Assembly (NCBI GenBank): GCA_003141795.1
Contig: PLNO01000302.1
Coordinates: 209-5,302, forward strand
DNA from: Spirochaetaceae bacterium
GTDB lineage: Bacteria; Spirochaetota; Spirochaetia; SZUA-6; Fen-1364
Direction of reading: 5' to 3'
Length of the DNA stretch: 5,094 nucleotides
Below, one piece after another: positions 1 to 5,094 of the stretch (position 1 is the first letter of the stretch; every line of letters begins with the position of its first letter). The notes under the pieces were generated by a model. It did not search any database. It was given only the letters and a program-made list of their open reading frames with translations, and was not told the origin of the DNA. The position numbers and the translations under genes are program-made.

Positions 1-832
1 GCCAGCCGCATACCGGTGCGCCGACCCCGATGGTGACGGAAACGTTTCCTGCGCAGACGGCGCGCAGCGTGTCGATGAGCTCCCGGTAGGTCGAGCGGGC
101 CGTTGGTTCGAGCACCTTGCGGGCAACGACGATCGCAAGCACGTCGTCCTCCACGAACCCGAGAAAAGCGGAGGGCGTGGAGAAGAGCCCGAGGGAGCCG
201 CAGGCGAGGAGCATCCGGTGGCGGATGAGTGGCTTGTCCGCTTCGGTCACGGAGCGATCCCACCGAAGCACCGCGGTTGCAGCGGTGAAGGCAGTTCCCG
301 GCTCGAAGGCGGGCAACGAGTCGGTGAAGGCCGCGCGCAGCTCCGAAAGCGTCGCCGATCCCTGCACGAGCCTGCGGATGATCTGTTCCCTCACGAGGCA
401 GGCGGTATCCCGCTGTGCGAGGCGCAGGCGCTCGGTTTCCGCCCGCGCGGCCGCCTCTGTTTCGTGCGCCGCAACCGCGATGCGCACGACCTCGGCAACC
501 TCCCCGGGATCGATCGGCTTCTCGATGTAGCTCACCGCCTGGAGTCTGATGGCGGTCTTGAGGTAGTCCTTGTCCGCGAATCCGCTGAGGAAGACGATCT
601 TGCAGAAGGGGTACAGGTCGCGGAAGCGCTGCGCGAGGTGCAAGCCGTCCATGCGCGGCATGCGCACGTCGGTGAGCAGGATGTCCGGGGGGGTCGCTTG
701 AGCGATCGCGAGCGCCTCCGCGCCGCCACGCGCCGTGCACACCGCGCCGACTTTCAGGGTCGTCCACGGGATGTAGCGCTCGAGGCTTTCCCGTGTCGTC
801 TTCTCGTCATCGACGATCAAAAGCCGCAGCAT
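1..832 (-). CDS. YesN-type response regulator, N-terminal part (runs off left edge)
   Basis: Open reading frame of 277 codons from an ATG at 832-830 that stays open to the window edge, so the 3' end is missing. Residues 1-110 form a receiver domain: acidic pocket DDE at 8-10, phosphoacceptor D55 in LLTDVRMPRMDG (52-63), switch residue S83 in FLSGFAD, and K105 in YIEKPID. Residues 111-141 are Ala/Glu/Arg-rich and probably form a linker helix. The remainder, ending in VTIGVGAP near the edge, resembles the degenerate GGDEF-like middle domain of YesN-family regulators. That family normally ends in an AraC-type helix-turn-helix at around 400-540 residues, which would lie outside the window. The start is supported by GAGGA at 841-837, four bases upstream. 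The gene diverges from a carbohydrate importer, the usual arrangement for a YesMN system controlling its transporter, so it probably activates that operon after phosphorylation by a kinase not seen here. The receiver call is firm; the AraC output is inferred. Confidence 0.9.
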   Translation of the reverse strand, partial: MLRLLIVDDEKTTRESLERYIPWTTLKVGAVCTARGGAEALAIAQATPPDILLTDVRMPRMDGLHLAQRFRDLYPFCKIVFLSGFADKDYLKTAIRLQAVSYIEKPIDPGEVAEVVRIAVAAHETEAAARAETERLRLAQRDTACLVREQIIRRLVQGSATLSELRAAFTDSLPAFEPGTAFTAATAVLRWDRSVTEADKPLIRHRMLLACGSLGLFSTPSAFLGFVEDDVLAIVVARKVLEPTARSTYRELIDTLRAVCAGNVSVTIGVGAPVCGW

Positions 833-847
833 CACGTCCTCGAGCGG

Positions 848-856
848 ACTATAGCA
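848..856 (-). promoter_or_regulatory. Candidate extended -10 promoter element for the response regulator gene
   Basis: Read on the minus strand, the sequence is TGC followed by TATAGT (TATAGT at 853-848). This matches an extended -10 element (TGnTATAAT) with one mismatch. No good -35 hexamer lies 16-18 bp upstream, which fits an extended -10 or activator-dependent promoter. The predicted transcript start, about 7 bases downstream, falls close to position 841. That would leave a leader of only about 10 nt containing just the GAGGA ribosome-binding site. This is prediction from sequence only. Confidence 0.45.
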
Positions 857-907
857 CAGGCGTCGGTCCGGGCATAACGATATTTCCCGCCGCACGGTGA
901 CGACCGT

Positions 908-933
908 AATATTTCGGAGGAAATCGAAATATT
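908..933. promoter_or_regulatory. Perfect 9-bp inverted repeat, candidate operator in the divergent promoter region
   Basis: The arms are AATATTTCG (908-916) and CGAAATATT (925-933), exact reverse complements separated by 8 bp. The AT-rich arms stand out in otherwise GC-rich DNA. A related copy, GATATTTCC, sits at 879-887 and shares the ATATTTC core. The second arm also overlaps an AATATTTTCC (928-937) in direct orientation. Cores in the same orientation therefore begin at 880, 909 and about 929. The repeat centre is about 55 bp upstream of the start predicted from the -10-like element at 963-968, a plausible activator position. The adjacent YesN-type regulator is the natural candidate ligand, but that is inference. 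Confidence 0.5.
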
Positions 934-935
934 TT

Positions 936-953
936 CCTGTCCCCGCAGACAGG
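936..953. repeat. Small inverted repeat upstream of the importer operon
   Basis: CCTGTC (936-941) and GACAGG (948-953) are perfect 6-bp reverse complements around a 6-base centre. The element lies between the larger inverted repeat and the -10-like hexamer at 963-968, covering the place where a -35 box would be. It may be part of the regulator site, a separate binding site, or chance. It is unlikely to act as a terminator because no T-tract follows on either strand. Confidence 0.35.
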
Positions 954-962
954 GCTCCCGTC

Positions 963-968
963 TATACT
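963..968 (+). promoter_or_regulatory. Candidate -10 element for the importer operon
   Basis: TATACT matches the TATAAT consensus at five of six positions. The hexamers 16-18 bp upstream (around 939-946) are C-rich and do not resemble TTGACA, which fits a promoter that needs an activator. It ends only 8 bp before the GTG start at 977, so transcription from it would start nearly at the initiation codon. Either the message is almost leaderless or the true promoter lies further upstream. Low to moderate confidence. Confidence 0.35.
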
Positions 969-976
969 GAGGCTGC

Positions 977-1909
977 GTGAGTGCACCCTTGGGCAGGCGG
1001 GGAGTTCTTTCGGAGCTCTCCCGGAACAGGACGCTCTACCTCATGTTCCTCCCCGTGGCGGTCTGGTTCGTCGTCTTCTGCTATCTCCCCATCGGCGGCA
1101 TCATCCTCGCGTTCAAGGATTTCAACTACCGTGACGGCATCCTGGGAAGCCCCTGGCACGGGTTCAGGAACTTCGAGTTCTTCTTCCGCTCGGGCAAGGC
1201 GTGGAACGTCACGAAGAATACGCTGCTGTACAACCTCATCTTTCTCTCCCTGTACACCGTCATCTCGATGTTCACCGCCATCCTCATATCTGAGGCCGCG
1301 GGACGGAGGTTCAAGAAGGTTGCCCAGACCTTCATGTTCCTCCCCTATTTCATCTCCTGGGTCGTCGTGTCGGCCTTCCTGTACAATCTGTGCAACTACG
1401 AATACGGGATGCTCAACCGCGTGCTCGTGGCACTCGGCGGCCACGCCATCAATGTCTACGGCACGCCGCTGTACTGGTACTTCATCCTTCCCTTCATGTA
1501 CCTCTGGAAATGGATCGGTTTCGGGACCGTCCTCTACCTGGCGGCGATCATGGGGATGGATCAGGAGTGCTTCGAGGCGGCCGTGATAGACGGTGCGAAC
1601 GAGTTCCAGAAGATCTCCAGGATCATCCTCCCGCTGTTGAGGCCCACGATGGTGCTCCTCATCCTCCTGGGTCTCGGTCGGGTCCTTCGCGGCGAGTTCG
1701 ACATGTTCTACCAGCTCATCGGGAACAACTCGGTGCTCATCGATGCAACCGATATCATCGATACCCTCGTCTTCAGGTCCCTGCTGGGCACGCAGGATTT
1801 CGGAATGGCCACCGCCGCGGGGTTCTACCAGTCGGTGCTCTGCTTCGTCATCATCCTCGTGGTCAACAGGGTGGTGAAGAGCCTGGAGAGCGACTATGCA
1901 CTTTTCTAG
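977..1909 (+). CDS. ABC sugar importer permease, LplB/YteP-like (CUT1, MalF-position)
   Basis: This 310-residue inner-membrane permease of the binding-protein-dependent transport family has the usual length for LplB-like proteins. After a short basic N-terminus it has a membrane segment at about 20-46, containing YLPIGGIILAFKDF, which is typical of LplB. Further hydrophobic segments lie at about 83-105, 117-138, 166-192, 223-235 and 281-298. The cytoplasmic EAA loop that contacts the ATPase is at 200-219 (EAAVIDGANEF...IILP) and retains the conserved Glu, Asp-Gly and Pro. The C-terminus, AAGFYQSV...SDYALF, is also family-typical. The GTG start is the first possible in frame because a TGA lies at 968-970; GAGG at 969-972 can serve as a weak ribosome-binding site. 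The next in-frame ATG would cut the first membrane segment. It is translationally coupled to permease 2 by a 14-nt overlap. The family transports oligosaccharides; the substrate cannot be told from sequence. Confidence 0.93.
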   Translation: MSAPLGRRGVLSELSRNRTLYLMFLPVAVWFVVFCYLPIGGIILAFKDFNYRDGILGSPWHGFRNFEFFFRSGKAWNVTKNTLLYNLIFLSLYTVISMFTAILISEAAGRRFKKVAQTFMFLPYFISWVVVSAFLYNLCNYEYGMLNRVLVALGGHAINVYGTPLYWYFILPFMYLWKWIGFGTVLYLAAIMGMDQECFEAAVIDGANEFQKISRIILPLLRPTMVLLILLGLGRVLRGEFDMFYQLIGNNSVLIDATDIIDTLVFRSLLGTQDFGMATAAGFYQSVLCFVIILVVNRVVKSLESDYALF

Positions 1910-2798
1910 TCGTAGACTCGGGAGGCGGACTTCCGACCGCATCGCGCTGGACATCATCACCTACGTCATCCTCGGGGTGATCGCCTTCGTCAGCCTCTTC
2001 CCCTTCCTCGTGCTCCTTATCAATTCCTTCGCCTCTGAGCACTTCATCATCAACAAAGGCTACACGCTGTTCCCCCGTGAGCTCTCCCTGGATGCGTATG
2101 AGCTCGTGTTCCTCAACCCGCAGAAGATCCTCCGCGCCTACGAGGTCACCCTGTTCATCACGATAGTCGGCACCGCCCTCTCTCTTTTCCTTTCCTCCAT
2201 GGCCGCCTACGCCCTTTCCCGCAAGGACTTGAAGTACCGCAATGTCCTCTCCTTCCTCATCTACTTCACGACCCTCTTCAGCGGGGGATTGGCACCGACC
2301 TACATCGTTGTCACCACGGTCCTGCATCTGAAGAACACGCTTGCCGTGCTCCTCCTTTTGCCGATGTTCAATGTTCTCTACATCATCATGCTGCGGAACT
2401 TCTTCCAGAACTCGGTCCCCGCCTCCCTGGCGGAATCGGCGAAGATCGACGGCGCAGGGGATTTCACGATCTTCCTGCGGATCGTTTTTCCGTTGACCAC
2501 GCCGGCCCTCGCCTCGATCGGGCTGTTCACCGCCCTTGCCTACTGGAACGACTGGTGGACCGCGATGCTCTACGTGGAGAAGCAGAGCCTTCTCCCGCTG
2601 CAGTACGTGCTGTATCAGATCCTTTCCAGCGTCACGCTGGCGGCGAACGTCGTGAACAATGTCGCGACGTTGAACATGCCGAAAGAGACGCTGAAGCTCG
2701 CCATGACGGTCGTGTCGATCGGGCCGATCGTCCTGGCGTATCCCTTCGTCCAGAGGTTCTTCATCAAGGGAATCACCCTGGGAGCGGTGAAGGGATAG
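1896..2798 (+). CDS. ABC sugar importer permease, LplC/YtcP/AraQ-like (CUT1, MalG-position)
   Basis: A 300-residue partner permease expected to pair with the upstream one in the inner membrane. Hydrophobic segments lie at about 17-43, 85-107, 117-141, 149-167, 200-215 and 268-288. The EAA loop is at 180-199 (ESAKIDGAGDF...IVFP), with Ala-to-Ser at the second position but Glu, Asp-Gly and Pro kept. The periplasmic part with INSFAS and the C-terminal end FIKGITLGAVKG are characteristic of the YtcP/LplC family. The ATG at 1896 lies inside the end of permease 1 (14-nt overlap) and is preceded by GGAG at 1885-1888 with 7-base spacing, so the two are probably translationally coupled. The 67-bp gap to the binding-protein gene holds a small hairpin and a strong ribosome-binding site. 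No frameshift or missing motif is seen. Substrate unknown, probably an oligosaccharide. Confidence 0.93.
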   Translation: MHFSSRRLGRRTSDRIALDIITYVILGVIAFVSLFPFLVLLINSFASEHFIINKGYTLFPRELSLDAYELVFLNPQKILRAYEVTLFITIVGTALSLFLSSMAAYALSRKDLKYRNVLSFLIYFTTLFSGGLAPTYIVVTTVLHLKNTLAVLLLLPMFNVLYIIMLRNFFQNSVPASLAESAKIDGAGDFTIFLRIVFPLTTPALASIGLFTALAYWNDWWTAMLYVEKQSLLPLQYVLYQILSSVTLAANVVNNVATLNMPKETLKLAMTVVSIGPIVLAYPFVQRFFIKGITLGAVKG

Positions 2799-2819
2799 GG
2801 AATCGTTGCGGCGATAATG

Positions 2820-2844
2820 GCGGACGACCGAGAGTCCGTACAAT
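2820..2844 (+). promoter_or_regulatory. Small hairpin and -10-like hexamer between permease 2 and the binding-protein gene
   Basis: CGGAC (2821-2825) can pair with GTCCG (2834-2838) around an 8-base loop, with a possible extra G-U pair outside. TACAAT at 2839-2844 follows immediately and resembles a -10 box with one mismatch, but no -35 is found at the right distance. Either could raise binding-protein expression over the permeases, by mRNA stabilisation or an internal start. Both signals are weak and may be chance. Confidence 0.25.
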
Positions 2845-2852
2845 GTCATTCT

Positions 2853-2859
2853 AAGGAGG
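2853..2859 (+). promoter_or_regulatory. Strong Shine-Dalgarno of the substrate-binding protein gene
   Basis: AAGGAGG lies six bases before the ATG at 2866 and is fully complementary to the usual 16S rRNA 3' end. It fixes the start codon and is much stronger than the sites before the two permeases, consistent with the binding protein being made in excess. Confidence 0.85.
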
Positions 2860-2865
2860 GTCTTC

Positions 2866-4413
2866 ATGAAACACCGTGTCGTGACAGTGTTCGTCGTGCT
2901 TCTCCTTGCGCTTCCTCTGACCGTCGGATTCGCAACCGGTCAAAAAGAGGGAGGCGGAGCCCCGGCGGGGGACAAGGAAGTGCATCTGGTCGGCTATCTG
3001 CTGGGGTCCCCCCCCGCGGGAATGCCCGACGTGATGCAGGCTCTCAACGCGAAGCTGAAGAAGGACCTCAACGTGACCATGGACATCAACTACATCGGTT
3101 GGGGTGACATGGCCGCCAAGTATCCCCTGGTGCTCGCGGCGGGGGAGGACATCGACTGGATCTTCACCGCCAACTGGTCCTACTACTTCGCCGAAGCCTC
3201 GAAGGGAGCGTTCCTGGATCTCACCGACCAGGCACTCCAGCAGAACATGCCGTTGCACTACAAGGCCCTGTCCAAGGGCGCCTGGGACCAGGTGAGGCTG
3301 CCCGACGGGAAGCTGTACATGATCCCCACGCCGACGCCTGACCGCAAGGTCCCCCTTGCCGTGATCCGCGGAGACCTCCGCAAGAAGTACGGCGTCCCCC
3401 CGATCACGAAGTTCGCCGATATGGAGCCGTATCTCAAGGCCCTCAAGGCGAACGAGCCGGGCATGATCCCGATGAACATGGAGAGCCAGTACGACGTCGG
3501 CCAGCCCTTCAGCTACCTGAGCTACGCCAACGGGCCGTATTTCGAGGACATCCTCTATACGACCGGCTCGGGGTGCGGCTACGTATGGCTGCTCGACGGG
3601 AAGACCAAGCAGCTGCAGTCCATCGTCGAAGACCCCGTCCTGTCCTGGGAGAAGTCGGCGGCCCGCACGATGAAGGCCTGGTACGATGCCGGCTACATCA
3701 ACAAGGACGTTTTCGCGAACAAGGTCCGCAGCAAGGATGCCTTCGTCCAGGGCAAGTCGGGGGTCGGTTTCGGCAACTCCATCGACATGCAGTCGATCGT
3801 CGCAGGCGCCACGGCCAATGGCTGGGAAGTGGAGCTGGTGCCCGGTCTTGATGGCAACAACCACTACAGGGCCGACCCGTTCCTCAACAACGGCATCGCT
3901 CTTGCCGCCCACACGAAGAACGCGGCGAAGACGATGCAGGTGCTCGACCGTATCATCGAGGACAAATCCTACAACTTCCTCGTCTACTTCGGGATCGAGG
4001 GGAAGAACTACGTCGTGAAGGACGGGAAGATCGACCTTCCGGAAGGCGTCACGGCGGATAAGAACACCTATCCCCCCGACGCGGCGGGCTTCTGGTTCAC
4101 GAACAAGGACCAGTTCCTCCCCATGGCGAACTGGACACCCGCGTACCTCCAGCACCGCAAGGACATCGTCGACAAGGGCTACCTGGTCACCACGCCGTGG
4201 GTCGCGTTCTCCGCGAACGTCGACGAGGTGAAGACCGAGGTGGCGAACGTCAACCAGACGCTCGTCCAGTACCTCCAGCCCCTGTGGATCGGGCTCGTCC
4301 CCGACGTCGACCAGGCCTTCGCGAACCTCGCCTCCAAGCTGAAAGCGGCCGGCGCAGACAAGCTTCGCACGGTCTTCCAGGCGCAGGTCGACGACTACAT
4401 GAAGAGATTCTAG
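2866..4413 (+). CDS. Periplasmic extracellular solute-binding protein, LplA/YtcQ-like (family 1)
   Basis: A 515-residue binding protein for the importer encoded just upstream. Residues 1-23 are a signal peptide: basic MKHR, a hydrophobic core, then a likely signal peptidase I cut after GFA. The mature end TGQKEGGGAP is polar and has no lipobox Cys; the only cysteine I find is C237. It is therefore predicted to be soluble and periplasmic, unlike Firmicute LplA lipoproteins. LLGSPPAGMPDVMQALNAKL (45-64) followed by INYIGWGDM and LVLAAGEDIDWIF (to about residue 100) is the typical opening of LplA-like family 1 binding proteins. Many Trp and Tyr residues suit stacking on sugar rings. The length fits the 500-550 residues usual for this subfamily. 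An 8-C run at 3008-3015 codes for Ser-Pro-Pro without breaking the frame. Family assignment is secure; ligand identity is unknown, with an oligosaccharide likely. Confidence 0.93.
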   Translation: MKHRVVTVFVVLLLALPLTVGFATGQKEGGGAPAGDKEVHLVGYLLGSPPAGMPDVMQALNAKLKKDLNVTMDINYIGWGDMAAKYPLVLAAGEDIDWIFTANWSYYFAEASKGAFLDLTDQALQQNMPLHYKALSKGAWDQVRLPDGKLYMIPTPTPDRKVPLAVIRGDLRKKYGVPPITKFADMEPYLKALKANEPGMIPMNMESQYDVGQPFSYLSYANGPYFEDILYTTGSGCGYVWLLDGKTKQLQSIVEDPVLSWEKSAARTMKAWYDAGYINKDVFANKVRSKDAFVQGKSGVGFGNSIDMQSIVAGATANGWEVELVPGLDGNNHYRADPFLNNGIALAAHTKNAAKTMQVLDRIIEDKSYNFLVYFGIEGKNYVVKDGKIDLPEGVTADKNTYPPDAAGFWFTNKDQFLPMANWTPAYLQHRKDIVDKGYLVTTPWVAFSANVDEVKTEVANVNQTLVQYLQPLWIGLVPDVDQAFANLASKLKAAGADKLRTVFQAQVDDYMKRF

Positions 4414-4429
4414 CCCAGCATGAGACGAA

Positions 4430-4453
4430 GAGGGCGGCCCCGCGGCCGCCCTC
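4430..4453. terminator. GC-rich hairpin between convergent genes, probable bidirectional terminator
   Basis: GAGGGCGGCC (4430-4439) and GGCCGCCCTC (4444-4453) pair perfectly over 10 bp around a 4-base loop. It sits 16 bp after the stop of the binding-protein gene and 22 bp beyond the acnA stop, where a shared terminator is expected. Neither strand has a real T-tract: the plus side continues GCAGTATCC, while the minus side continues TTCGTCTC and is only mildly T-rich. It may terminate inefficiently, act with Rho, or protect the 3' ends of the messages. Confidence 0.65.
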
Positions 4454-4475
4454 GCAGTATCCGTGTCCTGATGCT

Positions 4476-5094
4476 TCAGCCCCGTGAGCTTTTCGCGAAT
4501 GCCCTGAGCACGGTCGGCAGGATGCCCCCGTTGCGGTAATACTCGAGCTCCACGGCCGTGTCGATGCGCGCGTGAACTTTGAACGTCTTCTCCGCGCCGG
4601 ATGCACCGTGCGCCGTGACCGTGAGCTCCTGGCCCTGCTTCTCCGCCGGCTCGATGTCGAAGGTCTCCTCACCCGTCAGGCCGAGTGACTCCGCGTTCTC
4701 CCCCTTCTGGAACTGCAGCGGAAGGACGCCCATGCCGATGAGGTTCGACCTGTGGATGCGCTCGTAGCTTTCAGCGATAACGGCGCGCACGCCCAGCAGG
4801 ATCGTCCCCTTTGCCGCCCAGTCGCGCGAGCTTCCCGAACCGTACTCCTTGCCCGCTATGACGAGGAGCGGGACGTGCTCGGCCCTGTAAAGCTCGGCGG
4901 CATCGTAGATGGCGAGCTTCTCCCCCGACGGGAGGTGGCGCGTATAACCGCCCTCCACGCCCGGCACGAGCCTGTTGCGGATGCGGATGTTGGCGAAGGT
5001 ACCCCGTTCCATCAGCTCGAAATTGCCGCGGCGCGAGCCGTAGCTGTTGAAATCCTTCTGCGACACCTGGCGCTCGGACAGATAGATGCCGCCC
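4476..5094 (-). CDS. acnA: Aconitate hydratase A, C-terminal part (runs off right edge)
   Basis: The last 205 residues of a roughly 890-residue aconitase, which interconverts citrate and isocitrate in the TCA cycle through a [4Fe-4S] cluster. The visible part is the swivelling C-terminal domain. Hallmarks, numbered from the first visible residue, are [11 protein letters not shown] (14-24), [11 protein letters not shown] (30-40), [13 protein letters not shown] (43-55), and [16 protein letters not shown] (81-96), which carries the active-site Ser-Ser-Arg. [20 protein letters not shown] and an LGLTGEE segment follow. The Fe-S cysteines lie in the missing N-terminal part. [11 protein letters not shown] favours AcnA over AcnD (2-methylcitrate dehydratase) and over AcnB, which has a different domain order. 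The frame is open to the edge, so the GTG at 5066-5064 is an internal valine and not the start. The gene converges on the transport operon and probably has its own promoter and role. Confidence 0.95.
   Translation of the reverse strand, partial: GGIYLSERQVSQKDFNSYGSRRGNFELMERGTFANIRIRNRLVPGVEGGYTRHLPSGEKLAIYDAAELYRAEHVPLLVIAGKEYGSGSSRDWAAKGTILLGVRAVIAESYERIHRSNLIGMGVLPLQFQKGENAESLGLTGEETFDIEPAEKQGQELTVTAHGASGAEKTFKVHARIDTAVELEYYRNGGILPTVLRAFAKSSRG

Noticed and set aside
218..877. A 219-codon plus-strand open frame over the response-regulator gene
   Set aside because: The minus strand encodes an unmistakable receiver domain with all catalytic residues in one uninterrupted frame. The plus-strand product has no recognisable features and runs into the promoter region.
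962..1960. A 332-codon open frame on the minus strand, opposite permease 1
   Set aside because: Its product is a low-complexity Glu/Asp/His/Arg-rich translation, the mirror of a hydrophobic membrane protein, with no family resemblance. The plus-strand permease has all the expected motifs.
1863..2867. A 334-codon open frame on the minus strand, opposite permease 2
   Set aside because: It is the same kind of antisense artefact: a highly charged translation complementary to a membrane protein, with no domain.
2851..4155. A 434-codon open frame on the minus strand, opposite the binding-protein gene
   Set aside because: It lies antisense to a clear family 1 binding protein with signal peptide and strong ribosome-binding site. 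Its translation is rich in Arg, Val, Asp and His with no recognisable domain, as expected from the complement of GC-biased codons.
4250..4672. A 140-codon minus-strand open frame spanning the terminator and the end of acnA
   Set aside because: It is out of frame with acnA, crosses the hairpin and the binding-protein gene end, and gives an Arg/Ser-rich low-complexity product.
1..5094. Search for mobile elements, CRISPR arrays, tRNA or rRNA genes, riboswitches and toxin-antitoxin or defence genes
   Set aside because: No long direct or inverted repeats, transposase-like frames, regularly spaced repeats or RNA gene signatures were seen. The genes present account for nearly all of the window.

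Overview
The window looks like a piece of a GC-rich (roughly 60 % by eye) Gram-negative-type bacterial chromosome, most likely a spirochaete. The best clue is the substrate-binding protein. Its signal peptide ends in a cleavage region reading GFATGQKEGGG with no lipobox cysteine, a style I associate with spirochaete periplasmic binding proteins, whereas Firmicute LplA-type homologues are lipoproteins. The taxonomic call is an inference from one signal peptide and general protein style.

Layout. (1) Positions 1-832, minus strand: the N-terminal 277 residues of a YesN-type response regulator. The gene runs off the left edge, so its expected AraC-type DNA-binding end is not in view. (2) Positions 833-976: a 144-bp divergent intergenic region with a -10-like element facing each way, a perfect 9-bp inverted repeat, a further related half-site and a small hairpin. 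(3) Positions 977-4413, plus strand: a three-gene ABC-importer operon of the LplB/YtcP/LplA (CUT1, oligosaccharide) type. It has permease 1 (977-1909), permease 2 (1896-2798, overlapping by 14 nt) and a periplasmic substrate-binding protein (2866-4413, behind a near-ideal Shine-Dalgarno). (4) Positions 4430-4453: a perfect 10-bp GC-rich hairpin between convergent genes. (5) Positions 4476-5094, minus strand: the C-terminal 205 residues of aconitase (acnA), running off the right edge.

How it works together. In this well-known arrangement a YesMN-like two-component system senses an external carbohydrate or its derivative and the YesN-type regulator activates the adjacent importer. The binding protein captures the ligand in the periplasm and the two permeases form the inner-membrane channel. 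No ATPase is encoded here, so a shared MsmX/UgpC-like ATPase elsewhere is expected. No partner sensor kinase is visible; it may lie beyond the left edge. Aconitase is a housekeeping TCA enzyme and is probably unrelated to the transporter.

I see no mobile element, CRISPR array, RNA gene or clear novel system. The most distinctive non-coding signal is the inverted-repeat cluster in the divergent promoter region.
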